Shown: positions 1-8,690 of the stretch, piece by piece | Layout: each line of letters begins with the position of its first letter | Numbering within the stretch: position 1 is the stretch's first letter | Assembly (NCBI RefSeq): GCF_048265165.1 | Contig: NZ_JBLXCD010000004.1 | Coordinates: forward strand, 124,001 to 188,000 | Source: Oceanospirillum sp048265165 | Lineage (GTDB): Bacteria > Pseudomonadota > Gammaproteobacteria > Pseudomonadales > Halomonadaceae | Length of the DNA: 64,000 bases | Direction of reading: 5' to 3' | Made by a program: the position numbers and the translations under genes | Notes under the pieces: generated by a model | What the model was told of the DNA's origin: nothing | Databases searched by the model: none | What the model saw: the letters and a program-made list of their open reading frames with translations, nothing else

Positions 1-1338
1 CTGAACAAAGATGCCGTCCACATTTACGGTGTGAATCTCATCGGTAGACCGGTCTTTATAGGTCAGGCCGGTAACCTTTTTGCCATCGCCCAGCACTTCG
101 GTGGTCATCGCTTGTTTGATAATTTTCACGTTTGGCAGCGATTCCGCTTTTTTCACCAGAACATCATCAGCCCGTAGGCTGTCGCCAAACTCCAGTACGG
201 TTACGTGTTTCACGATACCGGCCAGATCAATAGCGGCTTCGATACCTGAGTTACCACCACCGATGACCGCAACCGGCTTGCCTTTAAACAGCGGGCCATC
301 ACAGTGCGGGCAGAAGCAAACACCTTTTGCTTTGTACTCAGCTTCGCCCGGTACATTCATCTCTCTCCAGCGGGCGCCGGTGGCCAGAATCACAGTCTTG
401 GATTTCAGTACTGCGCCGTTAGCCAGTTCAACCTCTTTCAGACCATCATCGCTATCCCGCAGGGCAACTGCCTGTTGGGCCTTCATAATATCCACGTCAT
501 ACTCTTTAACGTGTTCTTCCAGCTGAGCGACTAACTTGGGGCCTTCGGTGTAAGAAACTGAGATAAAGTTCTCAATACCCACGGTATCCGCTACCTGACC
601 GCCGAAGCGTTCAGCGATAATGCCGGTACGTATTCCTTTTCGGGCGGAGTAAATGGCAGATGACGCACCTGCCGGGCCGCCGCCAACGACCAGTACGTCG
701 TAAGCTTTTTTATCGGCCAATGCGGCGGCTGCTTTAGCATCAGCTTCGTCGTCTACTTTATTCAGGATCTCAGCCAGGGTCATCTTACCGTTACCAAACA
801 GTTCTCCGTTTAGGTATACGGAAGGAACCGCCATGATTTCGCGCTCTTCGACTTCATCCTGAAAGACGCCGCCGTCGATCATGGTTGCGGTGATGTTCGG
901 ATTCAGAACGGCCAGTAGGTTTACCGCCTGAACCACGTCCGGGCAGTTATGGCAGGAGAGTGAGACATAAACTTCGAAATTCAGTTCTCGGGTCAGACCT
1001 TTTGCCTGCTCCTGCAGGGCTTGCTCTTCTTTGGACGGGTAACCCCCGGCCTGCAGCAGCGCCAGAACGAGGGAGGTAAACTCGTGGCCCATGGGAATGC
1101 CAGCGAACGTCACGCGACCTTTCTCACCCTGAGGTGCCACCACCATTTGTGGTGCACGACCGGTGGGTGTTTCATCGATCGTCAGAGAAATCTTGTCATT
1201 CAGGCCTTCAATTTCACGGGCCAGTTCCAGTAATTCATCAGATTTTGCTGTGCCGTTTATGGATACCGTCAACTCGATCGGATTAACGAGGCGTTGCAGA
1301 TAGGCATCCAGCTGTTGTTTCAGATTAGCTTCAAGCAT
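1..1338 (-). CDS. ahpF: Alkyl hydroperoxide reductase subunit F (partial, C-terminus beyond window)
   Basis: Flavoprotein disulfide reductase that passes electrons from NADH to AhpC so that peroxides can be reduced in the cytoplasm. I translated it from the start at 1338; 446 codons are present and about 75 residues of the usual ~520 lie past the left edge. The N-terminal double thioredoxin-like part carries the C129-H-N-C132 redox pair. A GGGPAGASSA dinucleotide-binding motif follows, and then the C343-P-H-C346 redox centre and a second GGGNSG Rossmann motif. Both cysteine pairs sit within a few residues of their Escherichia coli positions. It lies 284 bases downstream of ahpC on the same strand, so an ahpCF operon is likely. 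Identification is firm from motif order. Confidence 0.96.
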   Translation of the reverse strand, partial: MLEANLKQQLDAYLQRLVNPIELTVSINGTAKSDELLELAREIEGLNDKISLTIDETPTGRAPQMVVAPQGEKGRVTFAGIPMGHEFTSLVLALLQAGGYPSKEEQALQEQAKGLTRELNFEVYVSLSCHNCPDVVQAVNLLAVLNPNITATMIDGGVFQDEVEEREIMAVPSVYLNGELFGNGKMTLAEILNKVDDEADAKAAAALADKKAYDVLVVGGGPAGASSAIYSARKGIRTGIIAERFGGQVADTVGIENFISVSYTEGPKLVAQLEEHVKEYDVDIMKAQQAVALRDSDDGLKEVELANGAVLKSKTVILATGARWREMNVPGEAEYKAKGVCFCPHCDGPLFKGKPVAVIGGGNSGIEAAIDLAGIVKHVTVLEFGDSLRADDVLVKKAESLPNVKIIKQAMTTEVLGDGKKVTGLTYKDRSTDEIHTVNVDGIFVQ

Positions 1339-1500
1339 GGTTATTTCACCCACTTAGTTAAAAAGTTATCCGTCTGGTTTACGGTGATCCGTGTTGCTCT
1401 TTTAGTCATCAGGCTTGATGGACGCTTGTCTTAGACAGAATTCAGACATAGCTATGCCGTATCCTGCTTTTGATGGTTAAAGCAGAACTGATGCCATAAA

Positions 1501-1620
1501 GGCAGATCAGGATGTTAGGTTTTATTCAGGTTTTGCTCTCAGGATCTGCCGGTTGGCAGAGCCTGAGATATGGGAAACCAGAGGGGTATCCCATAACTCC
1601 TGGTACTTCGAAATACGAAG
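1501..1620 (-). other. Hairpin-rich ahpC-ahpF intercistronic region
   Basis: Read on the minus strand after the ahpC stop, three hairpins follow each other: CTTCG/CGAAG (1606-1620), TATGGGA/TCCCATA (1569-1595) and TCTGCC/GGCAGA with a four-base loop (1545-1560). The GATCTGCC arm at 1543-1550 can instead pair with GGCAGATC at 1501-1508, so the last hairpin has a mutually exclusive alternative. The arrangement could lower ahpF expression relative to ahpC by attenuation or RNA processing. That role is inference; only the pairings are seen. Confidence 0.45.
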
Positions 1621-1622
1621 AC

Positions 1623-2189
1623 TTAGATCTTACCAACCAGGTCCAGAGAAGGAGCCAGAGTTGCTTCGCCTTCTTTCCACTTAGCCGGGCAAACTTCACC
1701 TGGGTGAGCGGCAACGTACTGAGCTGCTTTAATCTTGCGCAGCAGGTCGTCAGCGTCACGGCCGATACCTTCAGCGGTCACTTCAATTGCCTGAATCACA
1801 CCTTCCGGATCGATAACGAAAGTTGCACGGTCTGCCAGGCCCATACCTTCACGCATTACACCAAAGTTGTTGGTGATATTGCCGGACTGATCGCCAACCA
1901 TGTAGTAGTTGATCTTGCCGATGGTGTCAGAGCTATCGTGCCATGCTTTGTGTGTGAAGTGGGTGTCAGTGGATACGGAGAATACTTCAACACCCAGCTT
2001 TTGCAGTTCTTCATATTTGTCTGCAACGTCACCCAGCTCAGTGGGGCATACGAAAGTGAAGTCTGCAGGGTAGAAGAAGAATACCGCCCACTTACCTTTA
2101 ACGTCTGCTTCAGTGATCTCTACAAACTCACCCTGTTTGAAAGCAGTTGCTGCAAATGGCTTGATCTCAGTATTGATTGCTTGTGGCAT
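1623..2189 (-). CDS. ahpC: Alkyl hydroperoxide reductase subunit C (2-Cys peroxiredoxin)
   Basis: Peroxiredoxin that reduces hydrogen peroxide, organic peroxides and peroxynitrite and is recycled by AhpF. The peroxidatic cysteine lies in FTFVCPTELGD (C48) and the resolving cysteine in HPGEVCPAKW near the end; the C-terminus APSLDLVGKI is typical of bacterial AhpC. An in-frame ATG at 2210 would add seven residues. I chose 2189 (MPQAINTEIKPF) because AGGAGC lies just upstream and the product is then about 188 aa, the usual length. It is the first gene of the ahpCF pair. Its promoter region has inverted repeats resembling OxyR half-sites. Confidence 0.97.
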   Translation of the reverse strand: MPQAINTEIKPFAATAFKQGEFVEITEADVKGKWAVFFFYPADFTFVCPTELGDVADKYEELQKLGVEVFSVSTDTHFTHKAWHDSSDTIGKINYYMVGDQSGNITNNFGVMREGMGLADRATFVIDPEGVIQAIEVTAEGIGRDADDLLRKIKAAQYVAAHPGEVCPAKWKEGEATLAPSLDLVGKI

Positions 2190-2282
2190 CTTAGTGCTCC
2201 TGATATTCATTTAAAAAGTTGGTAAACAATTTAATGTTTTAAAAAGAGCTTTTTGTAAGCCCTTTTCGTTGAAGTCAGGAGA

Positions 2283-2348
2283 ATTATAGGGTGTCCTATC
2301 AAAGTGAGATAATTGATTGCACTGATTATTATGATAGGCAACTCCTAT
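2283..2348 (-). promoter_or_regulatory. ahpC promoter with OxyR-like inverted repeats
   Basis: On the minus strand a perfect TATAAT lies at 2288-2283, with no good -35 at 17 bases, as expected for an activator-dependent promoter. Two inverted repeats flank it: ATAG-N6-CTAT at 2286-2299, overlapping the -10, and ATAG-N7-CTAT at 2334-2348, centred near -65 of the predicted start. The second matches the ATAG-N7-CTAT frame known for OxyR half-sites. OxyR control of ahpC is established in enterobacteria; here it is inferred from the repeat alone. Confidence 0.5.
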
Positions 2349-2413
2349 CATTGGGCGCTTTTTATTCACTTTTTATGATGATGGAGCTATCAGGTAGTAG
2401 TTAATGAGTGTGT

Positions 2414-4105
2414 TCAGTCACCGGATTTGAGCTTTATGCTCTCAGAGAGGGCAGCCTGCAATGTGCAGTTGCGCCCTTGGTCTTTGGCCTTGTAGAGCGT
2501 GTCATCCGCTATTCTGATCAACTGGTCAACGGAATTGTTTTCGTCCGGCAGAAGCACTGCAACCCCGAGGCTCAGAGTAATAATATCCTGTTCTGAATCC
2601 GGGTGTTTCAGTTGCATCTCTGCAACCGCCAGCCTCATAGCCTCTGCCAGTTCAAAGATATCCTTCTGCGAGCTGTTAGCCTGAAGCAGAATAAACTCCT
2701 CCCCACCATAGCGGCCGAGCAAGGTATCAGATAAGCGGTGGATGGTTTTATCGAGCGCGGATGCTACTTTTTTCAGGCAAAGATCGCCAGCCTGGTGGCC
2801 AAAACGGTCATTGTAGGTTTTGAAATGATCAATATCGCACATGACCAAAGCCAGAGGTTGTTCCCGATTCAGGCATATTTGCCAGTAGTCCTGTAATTTC
2901 TGGTCAAAATAGCGACGATTAGCGACTCCGGTGAGCGGATCTGTTTCACTTAGAACTAAAAGTTGGCGGTTCAGCTTGCGTAACTGTTGATTGGCTTGCT
3001 CGGTTTCTTCCTGAGCCTGATTTAATTGCTGTTCTGCTGTATTACGGGCATCGACAAAAACTTCAAAGGCCTGACCAATGACGGAAATTTCATCATCTCC
3101 ACTGGTAGGGATCTTCTTTGGGTTGCCGGCAACATGGGCACTCATGATGTCACTCAGGTGATTCAGACGCTCTACTAGTTGGCGACGAATGAATATCACC
3201 ATGGCAAGAATGCTGGACAGGAAAACAACGCTGAAAACACCGACTACAATAACGGCTTGTTGCGCAGATGCCTCATAGGCTTTGGAGGCAAGATGAGCCG
3301 TTTTTTTAAGACTCTGGAAATAATTATAACCACTGGTGGTTAGCCGCTGTGAGTAGAGTCTTGATTTTCTTGCGGAGGCAAGTGTTGCTCTGTGACTCAG
3401 AATTACGGGTCTGCGCAGCTCAAAGGTTCGGTTGACTAATAGCTGTAGCTTTGCCCGTTGTTTAGGGTAGTCTGTCAGTTGTTCTAGGGAGCTTTCCGCG
3501 CTTCTCTGCAGACGGTGTAGCTGACCATTTCTTTCCGATTTTAAGGCCATCAGCAGAGTGCTGACCACCTGCTGGCTAATCAGTTGTGCCTTGAGCGGCA
3601 CAGTTTTCGGAGGCTGCTCCCAAGCTGTGCTTTGCAGTTGGTTAAGTAATGCTTGCTCCTGCCCCATTAACAAACGTTCTTCTTCCATGCGCTGTGCCAG
3701 CTTCTCCAGGCTGGCGAAGAAAGGCTTCTGCCAAAGGTCTATCTCATCCAGATAGCCTTGCTCCTCTTCATTGGTGGCGGTCAGTTGTTTGCGCACATAA
3801 TGATAAAGCTCCATCAGATCTTGGTCGATGGCACCTTCCTGGCTGACACTTCGGTTGGTACTCAGAATACTTTCGAAGGTCTGAGCTGCGATCACTTCTG
3901 CATCACGGGAAAGCTCTGCTGCAGTCAATGCTCGCTCATAGTGCAGGCCGCTTAACTCTTTCAGGCCATCTGTTTGTTGGACCAGAGCCTGAATGCTCAG
4001 TGCTGCCATTACCAGATATAATGCAAGGCCAATAATCAGGAAAAGAGTTAGGCGAAAGCCGATGCTCCTGATGATTTTGCCGGAAAAATGTCCAAGATGA
4101 CCCAT
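2414..4105 (-). CDS. Membrane-bound diguanylate cyclase (GGDEF domain)
   Basis: Predicted to make cyclic di-GMP from two GTP. The order is a short cytoplasmic N-terminus, a membrane segment (about residues 15-38), a helical periplasmic sensor of about 240 residues, a second membrane segment (about 285-308), a HAMP-like linker and coiled coil (about 308-385), and a C-terminal GGDEF domain (about 390-555). The active-site loop reads GRYGGEEF, so catalysis is expected. A possible inhibitory RxxD (RLSD) stands six residues before GGEEF rather than the usual five, so product inhibition may be absent or altered. The gene lies 47 bases downstream of a periplasmic amino-acid-binding protein on the same strand, which suggests cotranscription and perhaps ligand input. 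Confidence 0.92.
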   Translation of the reverse strand: MGHLGHFSGKIIRSIGFRLTLFLIIGLALYLVMAALSIQALVQQTDGLKELSGLHYERALTAAELSRDAEVIAAQTFESILSTNRSVSQEGAIDQDLMELYHYVRKQLTATNEEEQGYLDEIDLWQKPFFASLEKLAQRMEEERLLMGQEQALLNQLQSTAWEQPPKTVPLKAQLISQQVVSTLLMALKSERNGQLHRLQRSAESSLEQLTDYPKQRAKLQLLVNRTFELRRPVILSHRATLASARKSRLYSQRLTTSGYNYFQSLKKTAHLASKAYEASAQQAVIVVGVFSVVFLSSILAMVIFIRRQLVERLNHLSDIMSAHVAGNPKKIPTSGDDEISVIGQAFEVFVDARNTAEQQLNQAQEETEQANQQLRKLNRQLLVLSETDPLTGVANRRYFDQKLQDYWQICLNREQPLALVMCDIDHFKTYNDRFGHQAGDLCLKKVASALDKTIHRLSDTLLGRYGGEEFILLQANSSQKDIFELAEAMRLAVAEMQLKHPDSEQDIITLSLGVAVLLPDENNSVDQLIRIADDTLYKAKDQGRNCTLQAALSESIKLKSGD

Positions 4106-4152
4106 AAAAGAACTCTTAATCTGTGGGCTTAAGTTAATGTCTGGAATCGGTA

Positions 4153-5229
4153 TTATTTAAATGGTGGTGCAAACAGTGCGCCACCTTGGTTCCAGAGACG
4201 GTTTAGTCCACGTTCCATATTGATAGGGGTTCCCAGGCCAAAGTGGCGATTGTAAATTTCGCCATAGTTGCCAACAGCTTTAATCACTCGGTACGCCCAC
4301 TCTTGGTCGAGGCCGAGCTCAGTCCCAATGTTGCTGGTTTTACCCAGCAGATTCATCACCTCTACATCAGTGGTGGTTTTTAATACTTGGTCAAGGTTCC
4401 CGGAGGTAATACCTTTCTCTTCAGCCAGAATAACGGCATGAACGACAGAGCGAATAATTCGGGACCATTCCGGGTCATCATTACGAACCTTAGGGCCGAT
4501 GGGTTCACGGGAAATCATTTCAGGTAGTACGATATAGTCTTTAGGATTGTCTGCCCGGTTTGCACGATTGGTTGCTAGATTCATACGGTCAGCGGTGTAG
4601 GCATCACAACTACCACGAAAGAAACTGTCGCCGTTGGCAAAGATAATATGACTGTCGTAGCTCAAGGCGTTGAATGTATCCACCAGGTTATTGTAGGTGG
4701 TAGTATTTGCTGTTACACAGATCCGCTTGCCCTGTAGATCAGAAAGCCTGCGTATACCTGAGCTTCTGCGTACCATAAAGCCTTGTCCGTCTAGCAGATA
4801 AATTGCCGGAAACTCGATCTGGTATTGATTCTCCCGTCCCAGTGTCCAGGTAGAACTGTACATCACCACATCTGTTTGTCGTTTCATTAGTGTTGTGAAG
4901 CGGGTTTTGGCACCAACCTCAATGAAATTTACAAACTCTGGGTTGCCCAGTACTGCAGCTGCCGTTGCACGGCAGAAGTCAACATAAAAACCCTCCCAGC
5001 GCCCTTTATCATTAATAGCACTTCGGCCTGGGTCATCCGGGAATACGCCACAATTGAGATCACCGTTTTTGACCACTTTATCTTTTGTTGCTGCCAGCCC
5101 AAGCTGACTGATCATCAGTGTGCTGCATATCAGTGCCAGAGAAGTTCGCTTGCAAATGACAGACAATAGGAAGCGTGGTAACAAAATTGAGATAAGGAGC
5201 GATAAAAGAGTGGAAAAGAGCTTTTTCAT
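4153..5229 (-). CDS. Periplasmic amino-acid-binding protein, AapJ/BztA-like
   Basis: Solute-binding protein of the family that feeds general L-amino-acid ABC importers. It has a long hydrophobic N-terminus with two apolar stretches before LGLAA (signal region), then the SBP_bac_3 fold with the AapJ-like block GDLNCGVFPDDPG, GFYVDFCRA, GSCDAYTADR and a C-terminal NYGEIYNRHFG. I preferred the ATG at 5229 (MKKLFS) over 5253 because it starts a conventional signal sequence. No permease or ATPase genes are next to it, so it is an orphan binding protein at this locus. The next gene downstream is a membrane GGDEF protein. It may serve a distant transporter or act as a ligand-sensing partner; the latter is inference. 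Confidence 0.85.
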   Translation of the reverse strand: MKKLFSTLLSLLISILLPRFLLSVICKRTSLALICSTLMISQLGLAATKDKVVKNGDLNCGVFPDDPGRSAINDKGRWEGFYVDFCRATAAAVLGNPEFVNFIEVGAKTRFTTLMKRQTDVVMYSSTWTLGRENQYQIEFPAIYLLDGQGFMVRRSSGIRRLSDLQGKRICVTANTTTYNNLVDTFNALSYDSHIIFANGDSFFRGSCDAYTADRMNLATNRANRADNPKDYIVLPEMISREPIGPKVRNDDPEWSRIIRSVVHAVILAEEKGITSGNLDQVLKTTTDVEVMNLLGKTSNIGTELGLDQEWAYRVIKAVGNYGEIYNRHFGLGTPINMERGLNRLWNQGGALFAPPFK

Positions 5230-5502
5230 ACAAGTGCATCCTAGCGATATCATAAGTCTGAGAATCAGGTTTGTCGCACAGTTAGAGATGGATGTACCTG
5301 ACAGGAATTTTAGCCCCGGATGTGACTGTATTTATTTGTCTAGGGCATAACTGTAACTGTTAGTATCAGTGTAGCTAAAATAGATTGCTTTTAAATGTTT
5401 TTTTGAAACTCTATACACTAAAAGTTCTATTTTTTTGATATCTATCTGGTTGGATGTGCGTCCCTACTGGGCTCCGGTCGGGTGACCGGCGTTCGCAGGG
5501 CT

Positions 5503-6366
5503 TCAGAAATTTTCTATCAGGTAGTCTACTAACAGGCGAACTTTCGGGGAAAGTAGTCGGTTTTGTGGGTAAAGTGCCCAGATACCTTCATCTTCACACC
5601 GATAGCTCTCCAGTAAGCTAACCAGCGTTTTTTCTCTCATAGCCTTTTCAACGTAATAGTCCGGTAGCTGAACAATCCCCAGCCCTTTAAGGGCTGCATC
5701 CAGCAAAGCATGGCCACTGTTGCAGCGAATACGTCCGTGAATTCGCATATTCCGTTCCTGTCCCTGGGAGTGGAAGCGCCAGTAATCCAATGTTCCCTGT
5801 AAACAGCTGTGATGATTTAGCTCAGAAAGCGTATGAGGTTCGCCGTGTCGAGCAAGGTAGTCCGGAGACGCACAGACATAGAGTCTGCGACTGGACAAGC
5901 GCCGGGCGATCATACTGGAGTTATTCAGCCGTCCTAGCCGGATGGCCAGATCATACCCCTCTGTAACCAGATCCAGTGTCTGATTGCTCAGGTGGCACTG
6001 TAGCTCCAGATCCGGGTGTTGTTGCATAAAGTTATTAAGCAGAGGCACGAGGTGACTTTCGCCGTAGGTGACAGGCGCTGTGATCTTGAGCTTGCCTCTG
6101 GGGCTGGCCTGCAGGTCGGTGAGTGCGCGCTCTGCATCGCCCAGAGCATCCAGAATCTGGCGGCAATGCTGGTAGAAAATTTGTCCTGCTTCGGTTGCTG
6201 AAACCTGACGCGTAGTGCGGTAGAAGAGTTTGCTGCCAAGACGCTTTTCCAGCTGACTCACCTGACGGCTGACCTGTGCTGTTGAACAGCTCAGCTGGCG
6301 CGAAGCCTGCGTAAAGCTTTCGCTTTCATACACGGCAACAAATTCGTTGATACCTTCCCAGTTCAT
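5503..6366 (-). CDS. LysR-family transcriptional regulator
   Basis: Regulator of 287 aa with an N-terminal winged helix-turn-helix (SFTQASRQLSCSTAQVSRQVSQLEKRLG, about residues 18-45) and a C-terminal periplasmic-binding-like effector domain. The closest family look is the LTTR group with the KLFYRTTRQVSATEAG block. It is divergent from frmA, with 169 bases between the starts, so it may control formaldehyde detoxification genes or itself. No FrmR-type repressor is present. The effector cannot be read from sequence. Confidence 0.9.
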   Translation of the reverse strand: MNWEGINEFVAVYESESFTQASRQLSCSTAQVSRQVSQLEKRLGSKLFYRTTRQVSATEAGQIFYQHCRQILDALGDAERALTDLQASPRGKLKITAPVTYGESHLVPLLNNFMQQHPDLELQCHLSNQTLDLVTEGYDLAIRLGRLNNSSMIARRLSSRRLYVCASPDYLARHGEPHTLSELNHHSCLQGTLDYWRFHSQGQERNMRIHGRIRCNSGHALLDAALKGLGIVQLPDYYVEKAMREKTLVSLLESYRCEDEGIWALYPQNRLLSPKVRLLVDYLIENF

Positions 6367-6535
6367 TGGTGCTGACTCTCTTGTCTTATCTGTGTGTTTG
6401 CAGTGCTATTGTTACATTATAGTAAAAGTGAATTTATATTTTATATGATTATATCTTTTGCGGTAACAGATAGAATTAAGCTATCGGTCCTTTGAGATCC
6501 GTTTTAGTTAATTGAATCAGTTACCGGAGCCTGCT

Positions 6536-7660
6536 ATGACTCAGCCAATGATTAAATCCCGTGCCGCTATCGCTTGGGGGCCTAACCAGCCACTATCGAT
6601 TGAAGAAATTGATGTAATGCCACCGAAGGCCGGTGAAGTATTAGTGAAAATTATTGCGACAGGGGTGTGCCATACGGATGCCTTTACACTGTCTGGTGAT
6701 GATCCTGAAGGTATTTTCCCATCGGTTCTCGGCCATGAAGGTGGTGGTATTGTTGAAGCCGTAGGCGAAGGTGTTACCAGTGTTGTTGTCGGTGACCATG
6801 TGATTCCGTTGTACACCGCTGAGTGTGGCGAGTGTAAGTTCTGCAAGTCCGGTAAAACCAATTTATGTCAGGCGGTGCGTGAGACTCAGGGTAAAGGTCT
6901 GATGCCTGACGGTACGACCCGTTTTTACAAAGATGGTCAGCCGATTTTCCATTACATGGGTTGCTCAACCTTCTCCGAGTACACCGTATTACCGGAAATT
7001 TCTTTGGCGAAGGTGAATAAAGACGCACCGTTGGAAGAAGTTTGCCTGTTGGGCTGTGGTGTAACCACAGGTATGGGCGCGGTGATGAATACCGCCAAGG
7101 TGGAAGAGGGCGCAACGGTTGCGATCTTTGGTATGGGCGGTATCGGTCTGTCAGCGGTTATCGGTGCCACTATGGCTAAGGCCAGCCGCATTATCTGTAT
7201 TGATATCAATGACTCCAAGTTTGAACTGGCGAAGAAGCTAGGTGCTACCGATTGCATTAATCCAAAAGAGTATGACAAGCCGATCCAAGAGGTGATTGTT
7301 GAATTAACCGATGGTGGCGTGGACTACTCGTTCGAGTGCATCGGTAATGTGGATGTTATGCGCTCTGCTCTGGAGTGCTGTCACAAAGGTTGGGGCGAAT
7401 CTGTGATTATCGGTGTTGCCGGTGCAGGACAAGAGATCTCTACGCGTCCGTTCCAGTTGGTGACCGGTCGTGTATGGCGCGGATCTGCTTTTGGTGGCGT
7501 AAAAGGCCGTTCTGAGTTACCGGGTATTGTAGAAGATTATCTGGCGGGTAAATTTGCCCTGAATGATTTTATTACTCACACCATGCCTCTGGAAAAAATC
7601 AATGAAGCCTTTGATCTGATGCATGAAGGCAAGTCGATTCGTAGTGTGATTCATTACTAA
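6536..7660 (+). CDS. frmA: S-(hydroxymethyl)glutathione dehydrogenase / class III alcohol dehydrogenase
   Basis: Zinc-dependent dehydrogenase that oxidises S-hydroxymethylglutathione, formed spontaneously from formaldehyde and glutathione, to S-formylglutathione with NAD; it can also reduce S-nitrosoglutathione. Visible features are the catalytic-zinc GVCHTDAFT and GHEGGG blocks, the structural-zinc cysteine cluster CGECKFCKSGKTNLC, and a GMGGIG nucleotide-binding turn. An upstream in-frame TTG at 6512 exists, but the ATG at 6536 has GGAG six bases before it and gives 374 aa, typical of the family. The formylglutathione hydrolase gene follows, which completes the route to formate. Confidence 0.96.
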   Translation: MTQPMIKSRAAIAWGPNQPLSIEEIDVMPPKAGEVLVKIIATGVCHTDAFTLSGDDPEGIFPSVLGHEGGGIVEAVGEGVTSVVVGDHVIPLYTAECGECKFCKSGKTNLCQAVRETQGKGLMPDGTTRFYKDGQPIFHYMGCSTFSEYTVLPEISLAKVNKDAPLEEVCLLGCGVTTGMGAVMNTAKVEEGATVAIFGMGGIGLSAVIGATMAKASRIICIDINDSKFELAKKLGATDCINPKEYDKPIQEVIVELTDGGVDYSFECIGNVDVMRSALECCHKGWGESVIIGVAGAGQEISTRPFQLVTGRVWRGSAFGGVKGRSELPGIVEDYLAGKFALNDFITHTMPLEKINEAFDLMHEGKSIRSVIHY

Positions 7661-7712
7661 GCTCTGTCTTAACTCCGATGCTCCAAAACCGAGTGAGCTG
7701 ACGTTATGACAG

Positions 7713-7750
7713 CCGGATACCCTATTTCATAAGGCGGGGTATCCGGTTTT
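7713..7750 (+). terminator. Intrinsic terminator between frmA and fghA
   Basis: The inverted repeat CCGGATACCC / GGGTATCCGG is followed directly by TTTT. It lies only 15 bases before the fghA start, so it may attenuate readthrough and set a lower level of the hydrolase than of the dehydrogenase. Confidence 0.75.
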
Positions 7751-7765
7751 CAGCAGGAGAACCTT

Positions 7766-8605
7766 ATGGAACCTTTGGAAAATATCAGCCGTAACCGCAG
7801 CTTTGGCGGTTGGCATAAGCAGTATCGCCACCGCTCTGATGTTTTAGGCTGCGAGATGCGCTTTGCCATCTATCTACCACCCCAGGCTGCAACAGAGCCG
7901 GTACCTGTTCTTTATTGGTTATCAGGTTTGACCTGTACCGATGAAAATTTTATGCAGAAAGCTGGTGCTCATCGCATGGCGGCAGAGCTGGGTATTGCTT
8001 TGGTCGCACCGGACACCAGCCCCCGCGGAGAAGCTGTTGCCAATGATGATGGCTATGATTTGGGCCAAGGGGCGGGCTTTTACCTGAATGCGACCCAAGA
8101 ACCTTGGGCGCAGCACTACCGAATGGAAGACTACATTCTTAAGGAGTTGCCGGAGCTGATTGAGTCGGTTTTTCCTGTGACGAACAAGCGCGCAATTTCT
8201 GGGCATTCGATGGGTGGGCATGGTGCTTTAACACTGGCGCTGAAAAACACGGAACGTTTTTGCTCGGTCTCAGCGTTTAGCCCTATCGTTAATCCTGTCA
8301 ATGTGCCGTGGGGCGAGAAAGCCTTTACCGCATACTTAGGGGATAATCGAGAGGCTTGGAAAGCTTATGATAGCTGCGAGCTGATTCGACAAGCGAAGGA
8401 ACATCTGCCCATTTTGGTTGATCAGGGCGATGGGGATGATTTTCTTCAGAACCAGTTAAAGCCCGAGAACCTTGTCGCGGCGGCGAAAGCGGCAGGTTAT
8501 CCACTGCAGTTGCGTATGCAGGAGGGCTATGATCACAGTTACTACTTTATCGCCAGCTTTATTGGTGAGCACCTGGAGTTCCACAGTCGCTACCTGAAGG
8601 CCTGA
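7766..8605 (+). CDS. fghA: S-formylglutathione hydrolase
   Basis: Serine esterase of the esterase D family that hydrolyses S-formylglutathione to formate and glutathione, the second step of glutathione-dependent formaldehyde detoxification. The nucleophile lies in GHSMGGHGALT, with the oxyanion region LSGLTCTDENF near residue 50 and the catalytic His in YDHSYYF close to the C-terminus. Length is 279 aa, as usual. A good AGGAG precedes the ATG. It follows frmA on the same strand with a terminator-like hairpin between them. Confidence 0.96.
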   Translation: MEPLENISRNRSFGGWHKQYRHRSDVLGCEMRFAIYLPPQAATEPVPVLYWLSGLTCTDENFMQKAGAHRMAAELGIALVAPDTSPRGEAVANDDGYDLGQGAGFYLNATQEPWAQHYRMEDYILKELPELIESVFPVTNKRAISGHSMGGHGALTLALKNTERFCSVSAFSPIVNPVNVPWGEKAFTAYLGDNREAWKAYDSCELIRQAKEHLPILVDQGDGDDFLQNQLKPENLVAAAKAAGYPLQLRMQEGYDHSYYFIASFIGEHLEFHSRYLKA

Positions 8606-8629
8606 TACTTTTTCGTTACTGCCAATAAA

Positions 8630-8672
8630 GACGCCGCTGAGATGACGATGATCACCAGCGGCGCTTTTTTTC
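8630..8672 (+). terminator. Terminator after fghA
   Basis: GACGCCGCTG pairs with CAGCGGCGC across a 16-base loop and is followed by eight T residues. It ends the frmA-fghA unit just before the convergent chemoreceptor gene. Confidence 0.85.
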
Positions 8673-8690
8673 GGGGCTTTGAGGGCCGTG

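Noticed and set aside
80..1233. Plus-strand open frames over ahpF
   Set aside because: They lie opposite ahpF, and their translations show no family features.
1512..2225. 237-codon plus-strand frame opposite ahpC
   Set aside because: Antisense shadow of the strongly recognised ahpC.
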